Shown: positions 44,143 through 56,719, numbered from the stretch's first letter. The stretch is 64,000 nt of DNA from Mactromeris polynyma (GCA_032209605.1 JASFXZ010000056.1:186001-250000); one strand, 5' to 3'. Notes: generated by a model not told the origin, from the letters alone. Translations and numbers: made by a program.

Positions 44143-44406
44143 TAAATACTTCATTTGAACGTCTTATTTGTGAGTATATTTTTAAACATCATACATACTG
44201 ACATAAAAGAGAGACATTATTTAATAGCTACAGGGAACGTCACATACCTAAGACTGTGCCTCTCCGCATAGACCTTCCGGGAACACAACAATCCATAAAA
44301 CATCAGGCACTTGAGGAGGATAAAGGCAACTATACGGGAATAATGCACACACATAATAAAAGAACTTTCAGACAGAGAATTTTGAAAAACAAAAATATTC
44401 CTCAAC
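44143..44406 (+). repeat. Dispersed repeat family, shortened copy
   Basis: Second long copy of the family at 35044-35470 with the middle deleted. It starts right after the L1 ORF1 remnant. Confidence 0.75.
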
Positions 44407-44560
44407 ACGAATTTAAGTCTACTCACCTTCCAGTCACTGAGAGATGGATGACAACTCAACCACATTGTCTACTTACCGCTTCCATATATATACATTAAAG
44501 GAAGTAATGCTCGCATATCCTTCTCACGATCTCCCCAAGGCAAAACATGTGGCTTGCGTG

Positions 44561-44660
44561 GGGAGACACTGTCTTGTGTATCACAATAACACAATAAACA
44601 TGTTGAGTTGAGTTGAGTGTATGTGACGTTCCCTGTAGTTACGTATTATTTCTCTTTTAT
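44561..44660 (-). repeat. Dispersed repeat family, reversed copy
   Basis: The reverse complement contains AAAAGAGAAATAATACGTAA, CTACAGGGAACGTCACATAC and, after about 35 bp of other sequence containing GTTGA-type repeats, ACACAAGACAGTGTCTCCCC. It forms an inverted pair with 44143-44406. Confidence 0.7.
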
Positions 44661-44776
44661 GATGAATTTTATACTGTGGCTTTTGGCATTGATGAATCTA
44701 ATAATATACTATTTTGCCCACATTTTTCTCTATAAGTCACATTATCCCATTTCTCTGCGTGATCATATTATACATG
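44661..44776 (+). repeat. Dispersed ACTGTGGCTTT repeat, copy 2
   Basis: Partner of 41101-41206 in the same orientation. It is followed to about 45020 by degenerate, roughly 30-bp units rich in CACATNTTCCC/ATCTC that may be an eroded minisatellite. Confidence 0.6.
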
Positions 44777-45339
44777 TATCCTATTTTCCTTTACACGACG
44801 CATATTCTTAAATCTTTATTATATATATGTCCATATCTCAACCAGACACACATCCCCCTATCTCCATCGCACGTCTTGATCACATTCTCTGGAAGACCCA
44901 TGCTGCCACATTTTTCTGTTTGTCACATATTCCTATATCCCTACAGACACATGTTCCCAAATCTGTACAGACACAATGTCATATTCCCAAATTTGTATCT
45001 ACCACACATATAATCCCTATCTCTACTATAGCAATATTCGTTTTTATGTATTTATTTATTCTTTTAAGTTTATTCAGTACTCTCACATTAATGTTGACAA
45101 TTGCAGATATTGTGCCCATTGAATAAAGCAGTATAACATGGACGTTTATAACATTATATAGTTCATTCCACTGGTACATGTATGTGTATTGTTCTATACT
45201 TAAATGTCTTTTTTATGACGAACAAGAAATTAAATGTGGGGACAATCCGAATCCTTGTGAGCTAGAATATGTAGATAATAACCTAAACAGTCATATGTTT
45301 TATTTTACTTTCTGCGTTTGGCATTATCATGTATTACAG

Positions 45340-46110
45340 TATCAGGTTATATAATAAATTTGTTTCATTTTGTATCAAATACTTCTAGCTTTTCTTTATG
45401 AGCTGCTATCATTCTTTGGATACAAATACGTCGAAATAGATAAGGTTTAAAAAGTTCAATTTCTTGTACTTTTTTGTTATAATAGAATAATATTAGTATA
45501 AATTTTATCATATTTCTTTTTATTGTCATTGTTTTACTAAACCTAGTGATAGTATTCTGTAGCTACATGTAAGTATATGTATTTGGATATTTTTGGTTTT
45601 GAAAAATTATTGTAAATTAAACCAGAATTTTACATTGTGCTTTTGGTACATGTATCATTGAACAAAAATCACTATTAAACTTGTAAGTTTACATTTATAC
45701 AGATAATCAGTATTTTAACTTATTTTCATCACTTATTTATATTGAAATTTTCTTAGTTTGGTATCTTTAGTGCAGTCGATTGGTATTGATAATTCATATC
45801 TCCATGTGATATGTTCCCCTAGGAATTCTGTGTCCCATTTCTCAAGAGGTTTTTTGTTGGTGGTTTTTAATTTTGATTTGTATGTCATATAACAATTTGT
45901 TCGTTTAATGGCTTGTTTTACTTGATCTTCAAGATATTCAGTCCCATGAACTGAGGTAATTTTCGCTTCCGTTAATTGTTTCCCCCATTTTTATCGATTG
46001 CTTTAATTAAGGATAAATATCTAAGACAAACACCATTTTCAATGGTACATTCATTGTGCATTTGTTCAACAGTTAAGAAATCTTTAGTTTGGTACTAGTC
46101 AAAAACATGT
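45340..46110 (-). pseudogene. L1-like LINE ORF2 C-terminal remnant
   Basis: Minus-strand traces in several frames match the region after the RT of L1-type ORF2: FLTVEQMHNECTIENG, then KPLEKWDTEFLGEHITWRYE, IDCTKDTKLRKFQYK (the FQYK-LLH box, with a stop straight after) and near 45400-45520 YTNIILL and IQRMIAAHKEKLEVFDTK, which resembles the extreme C-terminus. Strongly decayed. No RT catalytic part precedes it. Confidence 0.6.
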
Positions 46111-46488
46111 TCGATGTATAACACATCTCTTTCCTACCAATGTTTATATAGAAACACATTTTCTTTTGTCTGTTTTTTGTTTCAATTAGTCCATATAAAT
46201 TATTGAGTTAAGTTGCTTATTGAATATTTATATTTATATTTTTATTCTACACTGTGTTAAGAACGATTTGTTGTTACAACAGTTTTAAATGGAAACAGTT
46301 GTCTGTCACCGTAGATATGAGTAGATAACTATTTGTTATCAAGGGCCCCTTGTTACGCATTGATAAAACTGCGAAAAATACACCGTTAGTGACATTTAAT
46401 TATTACGATCTATGCCCGTACTTCGTAATTAAAAAACAACACTTAATATTCGTTCTTCGGAGATTTAAGTTGAATTAACGATTGTACA

Positions 46489-46790
46489 ATGCAAACTAGC
46501 CTGCGTATGTGGTTGAACGGTGGACAAAAACGTCCCGCCATCACGGAAAATGCGGATGTTGAGAGTTTACCAGGAACTCCATTAAAACGTCAAATAACTG
46601 AAAGTGGGACTGAAAGTCCTCAAAGTGTTTCAAAAAAAATCGTAGAAAATTCAATCCGAGTGACTTATTGATTTTGACTGGCTTGCATATAAACCCAAAC
46701 TCTGAAGGCACATGTTCTGTACATTGTGTACAGATGGAAAAAAGAAGCATGCATTTGTAACACCTGGCTTCTAGACTCATATTTCTGTAT
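46489..46790 (+). pseudogene. Small ORF, possibly N-terminus of a transposase-like gene
   Basis: An ATG at 46489 opens 60 codons rich in Ser/Thr/Pro/Lys (LPGTPLKRQITESGTESPQS). At an A8 run near 46635 another frame continues as NRRKFNPSDLLILTGLHINP and then TCSVHC. A charged start followed by RKFxxxxL and a Cys-x2-x-Cys segment recalls the entry to TTF-type zinc fingers in hAT-related proteins, but the conserved Trp residues are absent. The assignment is weak. Confidence 0.25.
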
Positions 46791-47126
46791 ATGTGTCATA
46801 GGCTGCAGAAATCAGTCCTGATGAGCAAAAATTATAATTTTGTTGTTTCGCTTTATTGTTTTCCTTATCACCTCAGAAAAAAACACTGAAAATGTCAGGG
46901 TTCTATATTACACCATTAAGTCACAATGGCATTTTGTTTATAGTAACCGTTTTTGAAAAAACGGCACAAAAATGTCATCACTTTGGTCAATTATCAAGAA
47001 TAAACAAAATCAGTTTTTTCAAACACTGTAACTTTAATCATATCTACTATGTTTTAAAACATACACGATAGTGTTTTATAATATTTTTAACAGATTCTAT
47101 TTTAAAAAATCATAACATATGAAATG

Positions 47127-47140
47127 GTTGCCATGGCAAC
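47127..47140. promoter_or_regulatory. Exact RFX X-box palindrome
   Basis: GTTGCCATGGCAAC, the perfect 14-bp X-box bound by RFX factors (ciliary and neuronal gene regulation in animals). A weaker relative, GGTTACCATGGTTA, lies at about 47456-47469. No adjacent gene start could be assigned. Confidence 0.4.
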
Positions 47141-47144
47141 CAAC

Positions 47145-47995
47145 CTTTGGAAACACAAACTTTCATATACAAGGTCATCAAGCCAAATTAACTGGTAATG
47201 AAGTTCATTTAAATAAATGAAAGACTTAAGAATAATATAGTTACAGTGTTCTTTTAGAGTTTGCATCCTTTACAGTATTAAGAAATCACGAAGCAAGGAT
47301 AAAGTCATTTGTATTATGTAGAATGTGCCGAGTTGTAAACGAAAAAATTCAGCAACAGAGTATTAAATGAGAATTTGGTATAATTGCAATGACACAAAAT
47401 CATGTCTCATTAACATCAAAAGATTATAATGCAAATTTTCAGATAAACCATTGAATGGTTACCATGGTTATATGTCACAGATATACATGTACATGAGAAT
47501 TTAAGCTATATCTACTGTAAAGCAGTAGGCACGTCAGTAAATGTACAGTTACAATCACAGAACAGTTTTACTTATACAAGCTCAACATCATTCAAATGAA
47601 AAGTATAATAATCATGTTAGTAACAACAATAAAATACAAAACTAATCTCAACAATTTGTTTAGTGTGTTTACACCATGTGACCATCTAGATGCGTTTGGA
47701 TCTTCACTCTTTTATTTCCTTACCAGTGTAACAGTTTATTTTAATTGCTAGGTTCATGTTAAACATGACAACATGAGAACATAATATATAAAATACTAAT
47801 ACATTGGTAAAGAAGCAGTAACAATAAGAAAATGAATGCAGCATGCACAAGAGATACAATTGTAACAATTGATAGTACCACATTCACCATATAATTATGA
47901 AGCTATATTTTCTCAGTTAAACTAAGTAAACTATGCAAAGTGAAACATAGCTATTACAAAGCAGACTATATCTTTATGTTCTTAAAACAGCACTT
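47145..47995. other. No gene recognised
   Basis: AT-rich sequence 3' of the broken minus-strand gene that ends at 48004. Confidence 0.4.
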
Positions 47996-48003
47996 TGACA
48001 GCA

Positions 48004-50146
48004 TTACTTTTTTCTATCCTGTGTCAAACTTTCTTTTTTTGCATATTTTACATGTACTGGCTCTGGCTTTGCGACAATGGGTTTAGGGCACGTAATATCT
48101 TTCGCTCTATCATTCAAACAAAAGTTTCTTATCTCTTTGTATAAGTACCATTGACGGTCAGCATCAAGCCTTTTCATGTTTATGGCTTCTGGTAAGGCAC
48201 TTGTGTTTACAACCATGTCACGGCGAGTCAAGTTGTATTGTTCTTCTACAGAATCAGCGTGAACCTTACAAATCACCACACTTGGTTTTGTCGCCGAGAC
48301 ACAGAAGTGATGGTACTTGGTGATGTTTTTAGAGGTTTAAAGTACACTGACAAAAATTACTTCCAATCATAGAACACAACTGGTTGGTGTGGATCACCAA
48401 TAAGATGAGGTGTGTTGTGACCTGATCTAGATGACAGCCGGACAGTTTCAGCCACTTCTTCAAGCGTTTCTGCGTTGCAGTACCTTGAAGTAAACACATT
48501 TGCATTTTAAAAGACTTTGTAAAGACTAATATATTTCCCCATGTTATAAAATAATTTTGAATCTGTAAATAATGGTTCTTACTAATTCGAAGATGAAGTA
48601 TGCCATGATTTAGTTCTTAACTGTTAAAACTTAATTGAAACATTTGTAACAAACAATGTAAATGTTGAATATATAAAAAAGGGAATATAAAATAATTTAA
48701 ACAATAAAGCTAGACAAAAAATACATTAACATATTCAAGAATAAGAGCTACAGTAAGTTTCCTAATTTATGCTTATTAAATGTCTGACAGTATTTTGACA
48801 GACACATTGACAAATACAATACTAGTGATTGAAAGTAAATCGTGTCCAATTAAATTGTGTCTATGCATCACAGAGAGACTGTCATAAGATTGTACACATC
48901 ATCTCTGTTTGTCACAACATGACACTAACGGTTAAATACTGATATAAAGCTACTTTAGGGTACGATCAAAACTATGATTAAATCAACGTACCAGTCTGGG
49001 GAGAATTTGGTATGTCCAGCAATATCATTAAACCGTATGTAATGCTGACATGAAGCCCTGAAAAGAGATTGATTATTCAGTTACAGGTGATCGCTTGCGC
49101 TTAATATCATTGGAGGAAAATACAACAGTTATATATCTATAATTCAAATACAAATACTCTTTTTTATGAGCAGTTTAAATGAAAAAGGAAGAGTACCTCA
49201 TGTCGTCTTTATTCAAAACAATTATTAATAACATACATGTACATGTATTTATTTGTCTACGACAGTTGTTTTTTTAAATCAAAAACATTCAATTACATGT
49301 ACGTTTGTATATAACACCACTCATCGATATGCAATCAATGATTGTAGTATGTACTTCGCCACAGTGCATACCACAACACAACATTGTTCTTGTTTTGCCC
49401 TGTGCAGTTATCAAAATGAAAGTGGGCAGTCTCTTCCCCTAAACCGTAGTGGGCTAGATAATGGTGAGCATAGCTCACTACAGCATTGGCACCCTTCCCC
49501 GGGGATTCTCCTTCATCAGCGAAGTAGAATGTCTGCTTTCCTGAGGGAGAAAATCATCTTTAACTGATCATGAAGAACTCTGAAGTTTTATTTCATTCAA
49601 ATGCAATGTAATTCAAATTGAAAACTACATACATGTATGTATATTCACAGATCATAAAAATACATACATAAGACATGATCAAATTAGTGCAAGTGAACAC
49701 TATGGCAAATGTCATGTGTAATGCAGCAATGTAGCTGCTTTAAACCACCGAGTCACAATCTACATTGAAGCTTTATAAGAAATAAAAGAAAGTTTGTTTT
49801 TGTTATCTTTCACACCAAGTTATGTTATTTACAAAAAATTAAGGCTGAATGAAAAATAAAGTATTAATTAATTACAATTACCTGTTCCGTCACAACATAC
49901 ACCAAAAACCTGGCATTTGTGGTGTGTCTTGAAAAACAGATATTATCCCAACTTCATTTGCAGATTTAACATATAACTCGTGGATATCAGCTTGCCGTCT
50001 ATCAGATGGTAAAAGTAAACTTGAACATTTTTAAAATCGGGCAGTCTCCCAGGTAAAGGTAGTGCATTGTCATTTGCATACTGTCTTAAGAATTGATGAA
50101 TGTTCTGTCTTTCATCATATGTCAGGCTATTATGGGGTGGGCTTGC
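48004..50146 (-). pseudogene. Broken four-exon gene, DUF7869-like family (recalled by motif)
   Basis: Exon-like blocks at 50146-49882, 49540-49355, 49057-48992 and 48483-48004 have GT/AG borders. Block 1: HNSLTYDERQNIHQFLRQYA, LPGRLPDF, then after a two-base slip LPSDRRQADIHELYV. Block 2: the hallmark HFDNCTGQNKNN followed by VVLWYALWR. Block 3: RLHVSITYGLM, then after a slip AGHTKFSPDW. Block 4: AETLEEVAETVRLSSRS, VVFYDWK, a TAA, FLSVYFKPLK, another slip, ITKYHHFCVSATKP and 90 residues to the stop. I associate the DNCxGQNKN and GHTKFSPD pair with large invertebrate families of DDE-transposase-like appearance; the name is from memory. At least three frameshifts and one stop make it a pseudogene unless base errors are involved. 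A FGLxKxxY segment usual after SPDW is missing. Confidence 0.65.
49355..49540 (-). pseudogene. DUF7869-like block 2, cleanest exon
   Basis: 186 nt, open throughout, acceptor CTCCCTCAG and donor CGAA/GTACAT. It encodes FYFADEGESPGKGANAVVSY, HHYLAHYGLGEETAHFHFDN and CTGQNKNN. The Asp-Asn in DNC and the following GQNKN are the strongest family signature. Confidence 0.65.
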
Positions 50147-50149
50147 CTA

Positions 50150-50535
50150 CTAGACCATGAACTCGTGGTTTAAGACCATTTTTGTCTAGCGACCTCCCAA
50201 TTACTTGCACTTTTTGCTTATCAATGCAATGGAGGAAACAGAACGTGTTCCTACATATACAGCACCTTAGTTAGACTTAGCTATGGAAGCCATATTCTTA
50301 AGTTGAAGACAGATTAGGTTTGAATGTGATATGTACTGTGTGCATGTGGCTGTCCAGTGAGGCTCTAATCGTGTCGTTAAATCAATACAGACAGTATTTG
50401 TACTTTAGCGGTCTAGGTGTCTAACCATGCTAAGTGTCAAATGTTGGTTGTCTTGGTTGGTGGTTAAGAATGATGTCTGCATGTTACTCCGAGGATGATT
50501 GCATGCTCACGTAAAGCCTGTACATGTCTGAAATG
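50150..50535. other. No gene recognised
   Basis: Possibly the upstream intron of the broken gene; no earlier exon could be identified. Confidence 0.35.
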
Positions 50536-50539
50536 CTGC

Positions 50540-51503
50540 TGTACTGAGTACTGGATGCATAAGGAGTACTCGAGTAAGTACCAGTGTTGAGTACTCACTT
50601 ATGTGTGTGTACTTAAGTAAGTCCTGAGTACTACTTAAAGTACTCGAGTAAGTACTGAGTACAGAATATTTTAAATTATTATTGTATAATATATAACTGT
50701 CTAAAAAAGGTCGCAAATAAAATACGATATGTTAACTTATTCAAATTTATGTAGAATAAATTTAATAATGCAAATTGTCAGTAGACAAACATTAAATTAA
50801 CCCAAAATCTCAAAGTCTTTCAACACAGTTGCAAATGAAACTGCAAAGAGGCTACAAATTCTGAGCAGGTCAATATATTAGCTTGCTTTAAACAGCATTT
50901 AAAGTATGACTTCTATTCACAATTTGTGAGAATGAGAACTGTCTATTTGTTAAGGTGGTTATACCACAATTGATTGCGATTGGCAATTTGCTATATTGTG
51001 TTGTATACAGGTATATTAATGAGATATCACCTCTGTTGACTCCATCAATACAAAATGCATTGGATATTGGTGTTTTATAAGTTCTGTTTTGTTCTGTTTA
51101 TAAGCTAAGTGTATATACTGTAGATTACAGTTAGATATTTCTACCATAGCTTTAACTACATTGACTTTGATCATGATTTATTTATAATGCATTAATAAAA
51201 CATTACAGAAGTAGGCATATTTCTTTTAATTAGCCTGTCCAATTTGTTGTTATAATGAACTATTTTAACCGTTCACTTTTAATATATATTTTTACTTAAT
51301 TATGTTACTTTAATTTGCATTTTAAACATAAGCGTGGACGTACTCATAGAATACTCGCAAAGTACTCATAAGTACTGACCATTTTTCTTCAGTACTTGAG
51401 TAAGTACGAGTACTTGTACGCATAATTTCAGACGAGTACTGAGAACTGTTGAGTACTTCAAATAGGTACTCGAGTAAGTTCGAGTACGAGTATCACATCC
51501 CTG
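50540..51503. mobile_element. Non-autonomous hAT-like element with subterminal repeats
   Basis: Both ends are packed with variants of AGTACTCGAGTAAGTAC (50541-50670 and 51345-51500), in opposite net orientation, around an AT-rich core of about 670 bp. The right end, read inward, is CAGGGATGTGATACTCGTAC, a typical hAT-style CAGGGNTG terminus. The left terminus is degraded, so no 8-bp target duplication could be confirmed. No transposase inside. Confidence 0.5.
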
Positions 51504-51509
51504 AAGTGT

Positions 51510-53285
51510 TGTCAGTCCATCAAACTTTTGTAACTTTGCGTTCCTGATCTCCAATCCATACTAACTGTGTTTAAAGTCTGTAATAAGTGTAATCGAATAA
51601 TCAATTTATAACTTTCTTAATGTCTTATTAATATATTTCTTGAGCATGACAATTGATGTAACTAATGGCACATTTTCACATATGTTGGTTGTGTCAGTTA
51701 CATGCAGAGAAAAATACAACAATGTAACAAAATAATTAATGTTTAATAAAAAAGAGTGATGCATCATTCCATGTCAACTATTTTGGCCCAACTGTATTTA
51801 TAAGAACGGTTCTACTTGGGATCAACACTACTTGGGATCAACACTATCAATTCCAACCTCGTCTTCCGCAGGACTAGTTATTTTCAAAATCAAATAGGAC
51901 TCTAGCAAATTAGTTGGTCATAACAACACAGGGAGAGTGACCAGTACTGAAATACGGGGTCATTGATATGAAAATTGGAAGAAAGTAAACCAAAAAGAAG
52001 TTTTTGAAGAGAGAAACTGTTTCTACAACATATTGATTTACCTTTTTGTATCTAAATTTCAATTTGTCATTGTTCATGTCTCAACATTCAACTAAACCCT
52101 TGGACTTTAGGAGGACATAGTAAGTAATGTTTTTGTTCACAATAAAGTTCATTTTCAATAGCATTTTCTACATATTATATCAACAGGTAGGACTTTAACC
52201 TAATTTGTGATTTCCAAAACGCCGTTTGTCAATGTGGCATTGTGAAATTGATCAATAATGCACATCAGTGTTAAATGGGCTTATAATAAAAACAAATCAC
52301 CTCTAAAGTTAAAATATTTTTTAAAATATATATGAAAATCATGAATTAAGCAGATCAAGGTAACCAGAAACTTGACAGAACAAATCTGAAAAATTCGTCT
52401 CTTTTCGAAAAAGTTGTTGACTCTGCAATCTTTAAACGGTTATTTCTCAAAACTAATAAAATGCTACTTACGTCAGTGTAGAATTAAGGCGACGACATGT
52501 TAAGGGCACAGGGAAAGGCCCGGCAGACCACAATAAATGACTAGGAGATTCAAAGTGGACAGTGAAGGATGGGGGAGGGGGGATTGGTGGTTGGAAAATA
52601 TCACATGACAAGCCAAGACAACTGGCCACAATAGGCCGAAACTGGGCAGGAAACAACATGAACGATATATAAAGTGACATAATTGCACAGGGGAAAGGGA
52701 AATACAAAACACATTCAAAACACAAACATAAGCAACAACCATATAGCGAATTACAGCCTTGGAACTGTCAGCAAAAAACACTGGGGGTTTAAATCGATTT
52801 AACAGCTAGCTAACACCTCACACTTAATCGCTATATGGTCCTTGATTTCCAACATATATACATACATTGACTAAGTAGACAGTAACTAATCATTAAAAGC
52901 AACCATCCATCACGCAAATAACAACAGACACACTATAACTAATCCAGCAAGAAGGAACACGCAGCCTCATTATGAGTTTGCTCCCTGTAACTATACTAGT
53001 AACATAAGAATGTAATAACCCTAAAATGTCAAATTAATAATGCAATTTAAAGTAAGGTCAACTCGATAATGTAGTTAATAATTAAACAATTCTTAGATAT
53101 TAGTGATAGGGAAATGGAATTTAAAACTAAAAGAAATATGTCTATTAAGAAAACTAAAACGAAACCACAAAATACGACTGTATCCAATGCATTTTAAGAT
53201 GTGTTATGAAACCGCTTTGTAGATAAAAAAGTTTTCTTGGTAGTGTATAATAAAATATAATATGACGTCATAAAATGTTAATGAC
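51510..53285. other. No gene recognised
   Basis: AT-rich. A purine-rich patch (GGATGGGGGAGGGGGGATTGG) lies at about 52568-52588. Minus-strand frames at 52468-52781 overlap each other and have no domain or exon support. Confidence 0.4.
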
Positions 53286-53289
53286 GTCA

Positions 53290-53341
53290 TAAAAGAGAGG
53301 GAATACGTAGCTACAGGGAATATACACAAGACAGTGCCTCA
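53290..53341 (+). repeat. Dispersed repeat fragment bordering the minisatellite
   Basis: AAAAGAGAGGGAATACGTAG, CTACAGGGAA, then ACACAAGACAGTGCCTC: the core of the family at 35044 and 44143, about 20 bp before the 28-bp array begins. Confidence 0.65.
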
Positions 53342-53361
53342 TAAAACTGATAAATATTCGA

Positions 53362-56300
53362 GATGGGCGGTGTTACATTCTATGTGATATATGGGCGATG
53401 TTACATGCTCTGTGATACATGGGCAGTGTTACATTCTATGTGATAGATGGGCGGTGTAACATTAGCTGTGATACATGGGCGGTGTTACATTATATGTGAT
53501 ACATTGACGATGTTACAGTCTGTGATACATTGGTACTAACACATTCTCTGTGATACATGGACGGTGTTACATTCTCTGTGATAAATGGGCGGTGATACAT
53601 GGGCGGTGTTACAGTCTGTGATACATTTGTACTAAAACATTCTCTGTAATAAATGGGCGGTGTTACATTTTCTGTGATACATGATTCATGATATGTATCT
53701 GTGATACATGGGCGAAGTTACATTATCTGTGATACATTGGCGGTGTTACATTCTCTGTGATACATGGATCGTTATAAATTCTCTATGATGCATGGGCGAT
53801 GTTACATTCTATGTGATACATGGGGGGTGTTACATTCTCTGTGATACATGGGTGGTGTTACATTTTGTGTGATACATTGGCGATGTTACATTTTATGTGA
53901 TACATTGGTGATGTTACATTCTCTCTGATAGATGGGCGGTGTTACATTATCTGTGATACATGGGCGGTGTTACATTATCTTTGATGCACTTGCGATGTTA
54001 CATTTTAAGTGATACATTGGCGATGTTACATTCTCTGTGATAGATGGGCGGTGTTACATTATCTGTGATACATGGGCGGTGTTACATTATCTGTGATACA
54101 TTGGCGGTGTTACATTATCTTTGATACACTTGCGATGTTACATTCTCTGTGATAGATGGGCGGTGTTACATTATCTGTGATACATGGGCGGTGTTACATT
54201 ATCTTTGATACACTTGGGATGTTACATTTTATGTGATACATTGGCGATGTTACATTCTCAGTGATACATGGGCAATGTTACATTCTCAGTGATACATTGG
54301 CGATGTTACATTATATGTGATAGATGGGCTGTGTTACATTATATGTCACACATCGGCGGTGTTACATTCTCTATGATACATGGGGGTGCTAAATTTTATG
54401 TGATACATCGGCGATGTTACATTCTCTGTGATACATTGGCGATGTTTCATTTTATGTGATACATTGGTGATGTTACATTCTCTGTGATAGATGAGCGGTG
54501 TTTCATTATCTGTGATACATGGGCGGTGTTACATTATCTTTGATACACTTGCGATGTTACATTTTATGTGATACATGGGCGATGTTACATTCTCAGTGTT
54601 ACATTGGCGATGTTACATTATATGTGATAGATGGGCGGTGTTACATTATATGTCACACATCGGCGGTGTTACATTCTCTATGATACATGGGGGTGCTAAA
54701 CTTAATGTGATACATCGGCGATGTTACATTCTCTGTGATACATGGGCGGTGTTACATTCTCAGTGATACATGGGGGTGCTAAATTTTATGTGATACATCG
54801 ACGATGTTACATTCTCTGTGATACATGGGCGGTGGTACATTCTCTGTGATACATGGGCGGTGGTACATTCTATGTGATACATTGGCGATGTTACATTCTC
54901 TGTGATACATTAGCGATGTTACATTCTCTGTGATACATGGGCGGTGTTACATTATCTTCGATACACTTGCGATGTTACATTCTCTGTGATAGATGGGCGG
55001 TGTTACATTATCTGTGATACATGGGCGGTGTTACATTATCTTTGATACCCTTGGGATGTTACATTTTATGTGATACATTGGCGATGTTACATTCTCAGTG
55101 ATACATGGGCGATGTTACATTCTCTGTGATACATGGGGGGTGTTACATTCTCTGTGATACATAGGCGATGTTACATTCTCTGTGATACATGGGGGGTGTT
55201 ACATTCTCTGTGATACATGGGCGATGTTACATTCTCTGTGATACATTGGCGATGTTACATTCTCTGTGATACATGGGGGGTGTTCCAATCTCTGTGATAC
55301 ATGGGCGATGTTACATTCTCTGTGATACATGGGGGGTGTTACATTCTCTGTGATACATGAGCGATGTTACATTCTCTGTGATACATGGGCGATGTTACAT
55401 TCTCTGTGATACAAGGGGGGTGGTTACATTATCTGTGATACATTGGCGATGTTACATTCTCTGTGACACATTGACGATGTTACATTCTCTGTGATACATT
55501 GGCGTTGTTACTTTCTATGTGATAGATGGGCGGTGTTACATTATCTGTGATACATTGGCGATGTTACATTCTCTGTGATACATTGGCGATGTTACATTCT
55601 CTGTGATACCTTGGCGATGTTACAGTCTATGTGATAGATGGGCGGTGTGCCATTCTATTTGATACATTGGCGATGTTGCATTCTCTGTGATAGATGGGCG
55701 GTGTTGCATTCTCTGTGATACATGGGCGATGTTACATTATCTGTGATACATGGGCGGTGTTACATTCTCTGTGATACATGGGCGATGTTACATTCTCTGT
55801 GATACATTGGCGATGTTACATTCTCTGTGATACATGGGGGGTGTTACATTCTCTGTGATACATGGTCGATGTTACATTCTCTGTGATACATGGGGGGTGT
55901 TACATTCTCTGTGATACATGGGCGATGTTACATTCTCTGTGATACATGGGGGGTGTTACATTCTCTGTGATACATGGGCGATGTTACATTCTCTGTGATA
56001 CATTGGCGATGTTACATTCTCTGTGATACATGGGGGGTGTTCCAATCTCTGTGATACATGGGCGATGTTACATTCTCTGTGATACATGGGGGGTGTTACA
56101 TTCTCTGTGATACATGAGCGATGTTACATTCTCTGTGATACATGGGCGATGTTACATTCTATGTGATACATGGGGGGTGTTACATTATCTGTGATACATT
56201 GGCGATGTTACATTCTCTGTGACACATTGACGATGTTACATTCTCTGTGATACATTGGCGTTGTTACTTTCTATGTGATAGATGGGCGGTGTTACATTAT

Positions 56301-56719
56301 CTGTGATACATGGGTCGTTATACATTCCCTGTGATACATGGAGGGTGTTAAATTCAATGTGATACATGGGCGGTGTTACATTCTCTGTGATACATGGGTC
56401 GTTATAAATTCTCTATGATGAATGGGTGATGTTACATTCTATGTGATACATGGGGGGTGTTACATTCTCTGTGATACACGGGTGGTGTTACATTCTATGT
56501 GATACATGTGATGTTACATTCTCTGTGATACGTGGGCGGTTTTACATTCTCTGTGATACATTGGTTGTTATGCATTGTCTGTGATACATAGGTCGTTAGA
56601 CATTCTATGTGATATATGGGTCGTTATACATTCTCGGTGATACATGGGACGTTACACATTCTCTGTGACACATAGGTCGTTATATATTCACTGTGATACA
56701 TGGGTATTTATGCATTCTG
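53362..56719. repeat. 28-bp minisatellite, about 120 units
   Basis: Consensus unit GTGATACATGGGCGGTGT followed by TACATTCTCT, with recurrent variants GGCGATG, GGGGGTG, TTGGCGATG and TATCT. Edge units are more diverged than the centre. Higher-order copying is visible: a block at about 54268 recurs about 307 bp later (eleven units), and a block around 55281 (marked by a rare TGTTCCAATC variant) recurs 757 bp later at 56038 (27 units), the same offset as the GTTGTTACTTTC variant at 55504 and 56260. Open frames inside are repeat artefacts. Confidence 0.95.

Noticed and set aside
44714..45126. Two ~100-codon plus-strand frames rich in His, Pro and Tyr
   Set aside because: They overlap in different frames across degenerate CACAT/TTCCC-type repeats and show no domain.
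52468..52781. Minus-strand frames of 85-93 codons
   Set aside because: Overlapping each other in different frames, low-complexity purine tract, no splice or homology support.
54268..54766. Two nearly identical 63-codon frames inside the 28-bp array
   Set aside because: They arise from an eleven-unit higher-order copy; the 28-bp unit shifts frame every repeat.
53362..56719. CRISPR-like regular array
   Set aside because: Units are contiguous 28-bp repeats without unique spacers, in intron-bearing animal DNA; it is a minisatellite.
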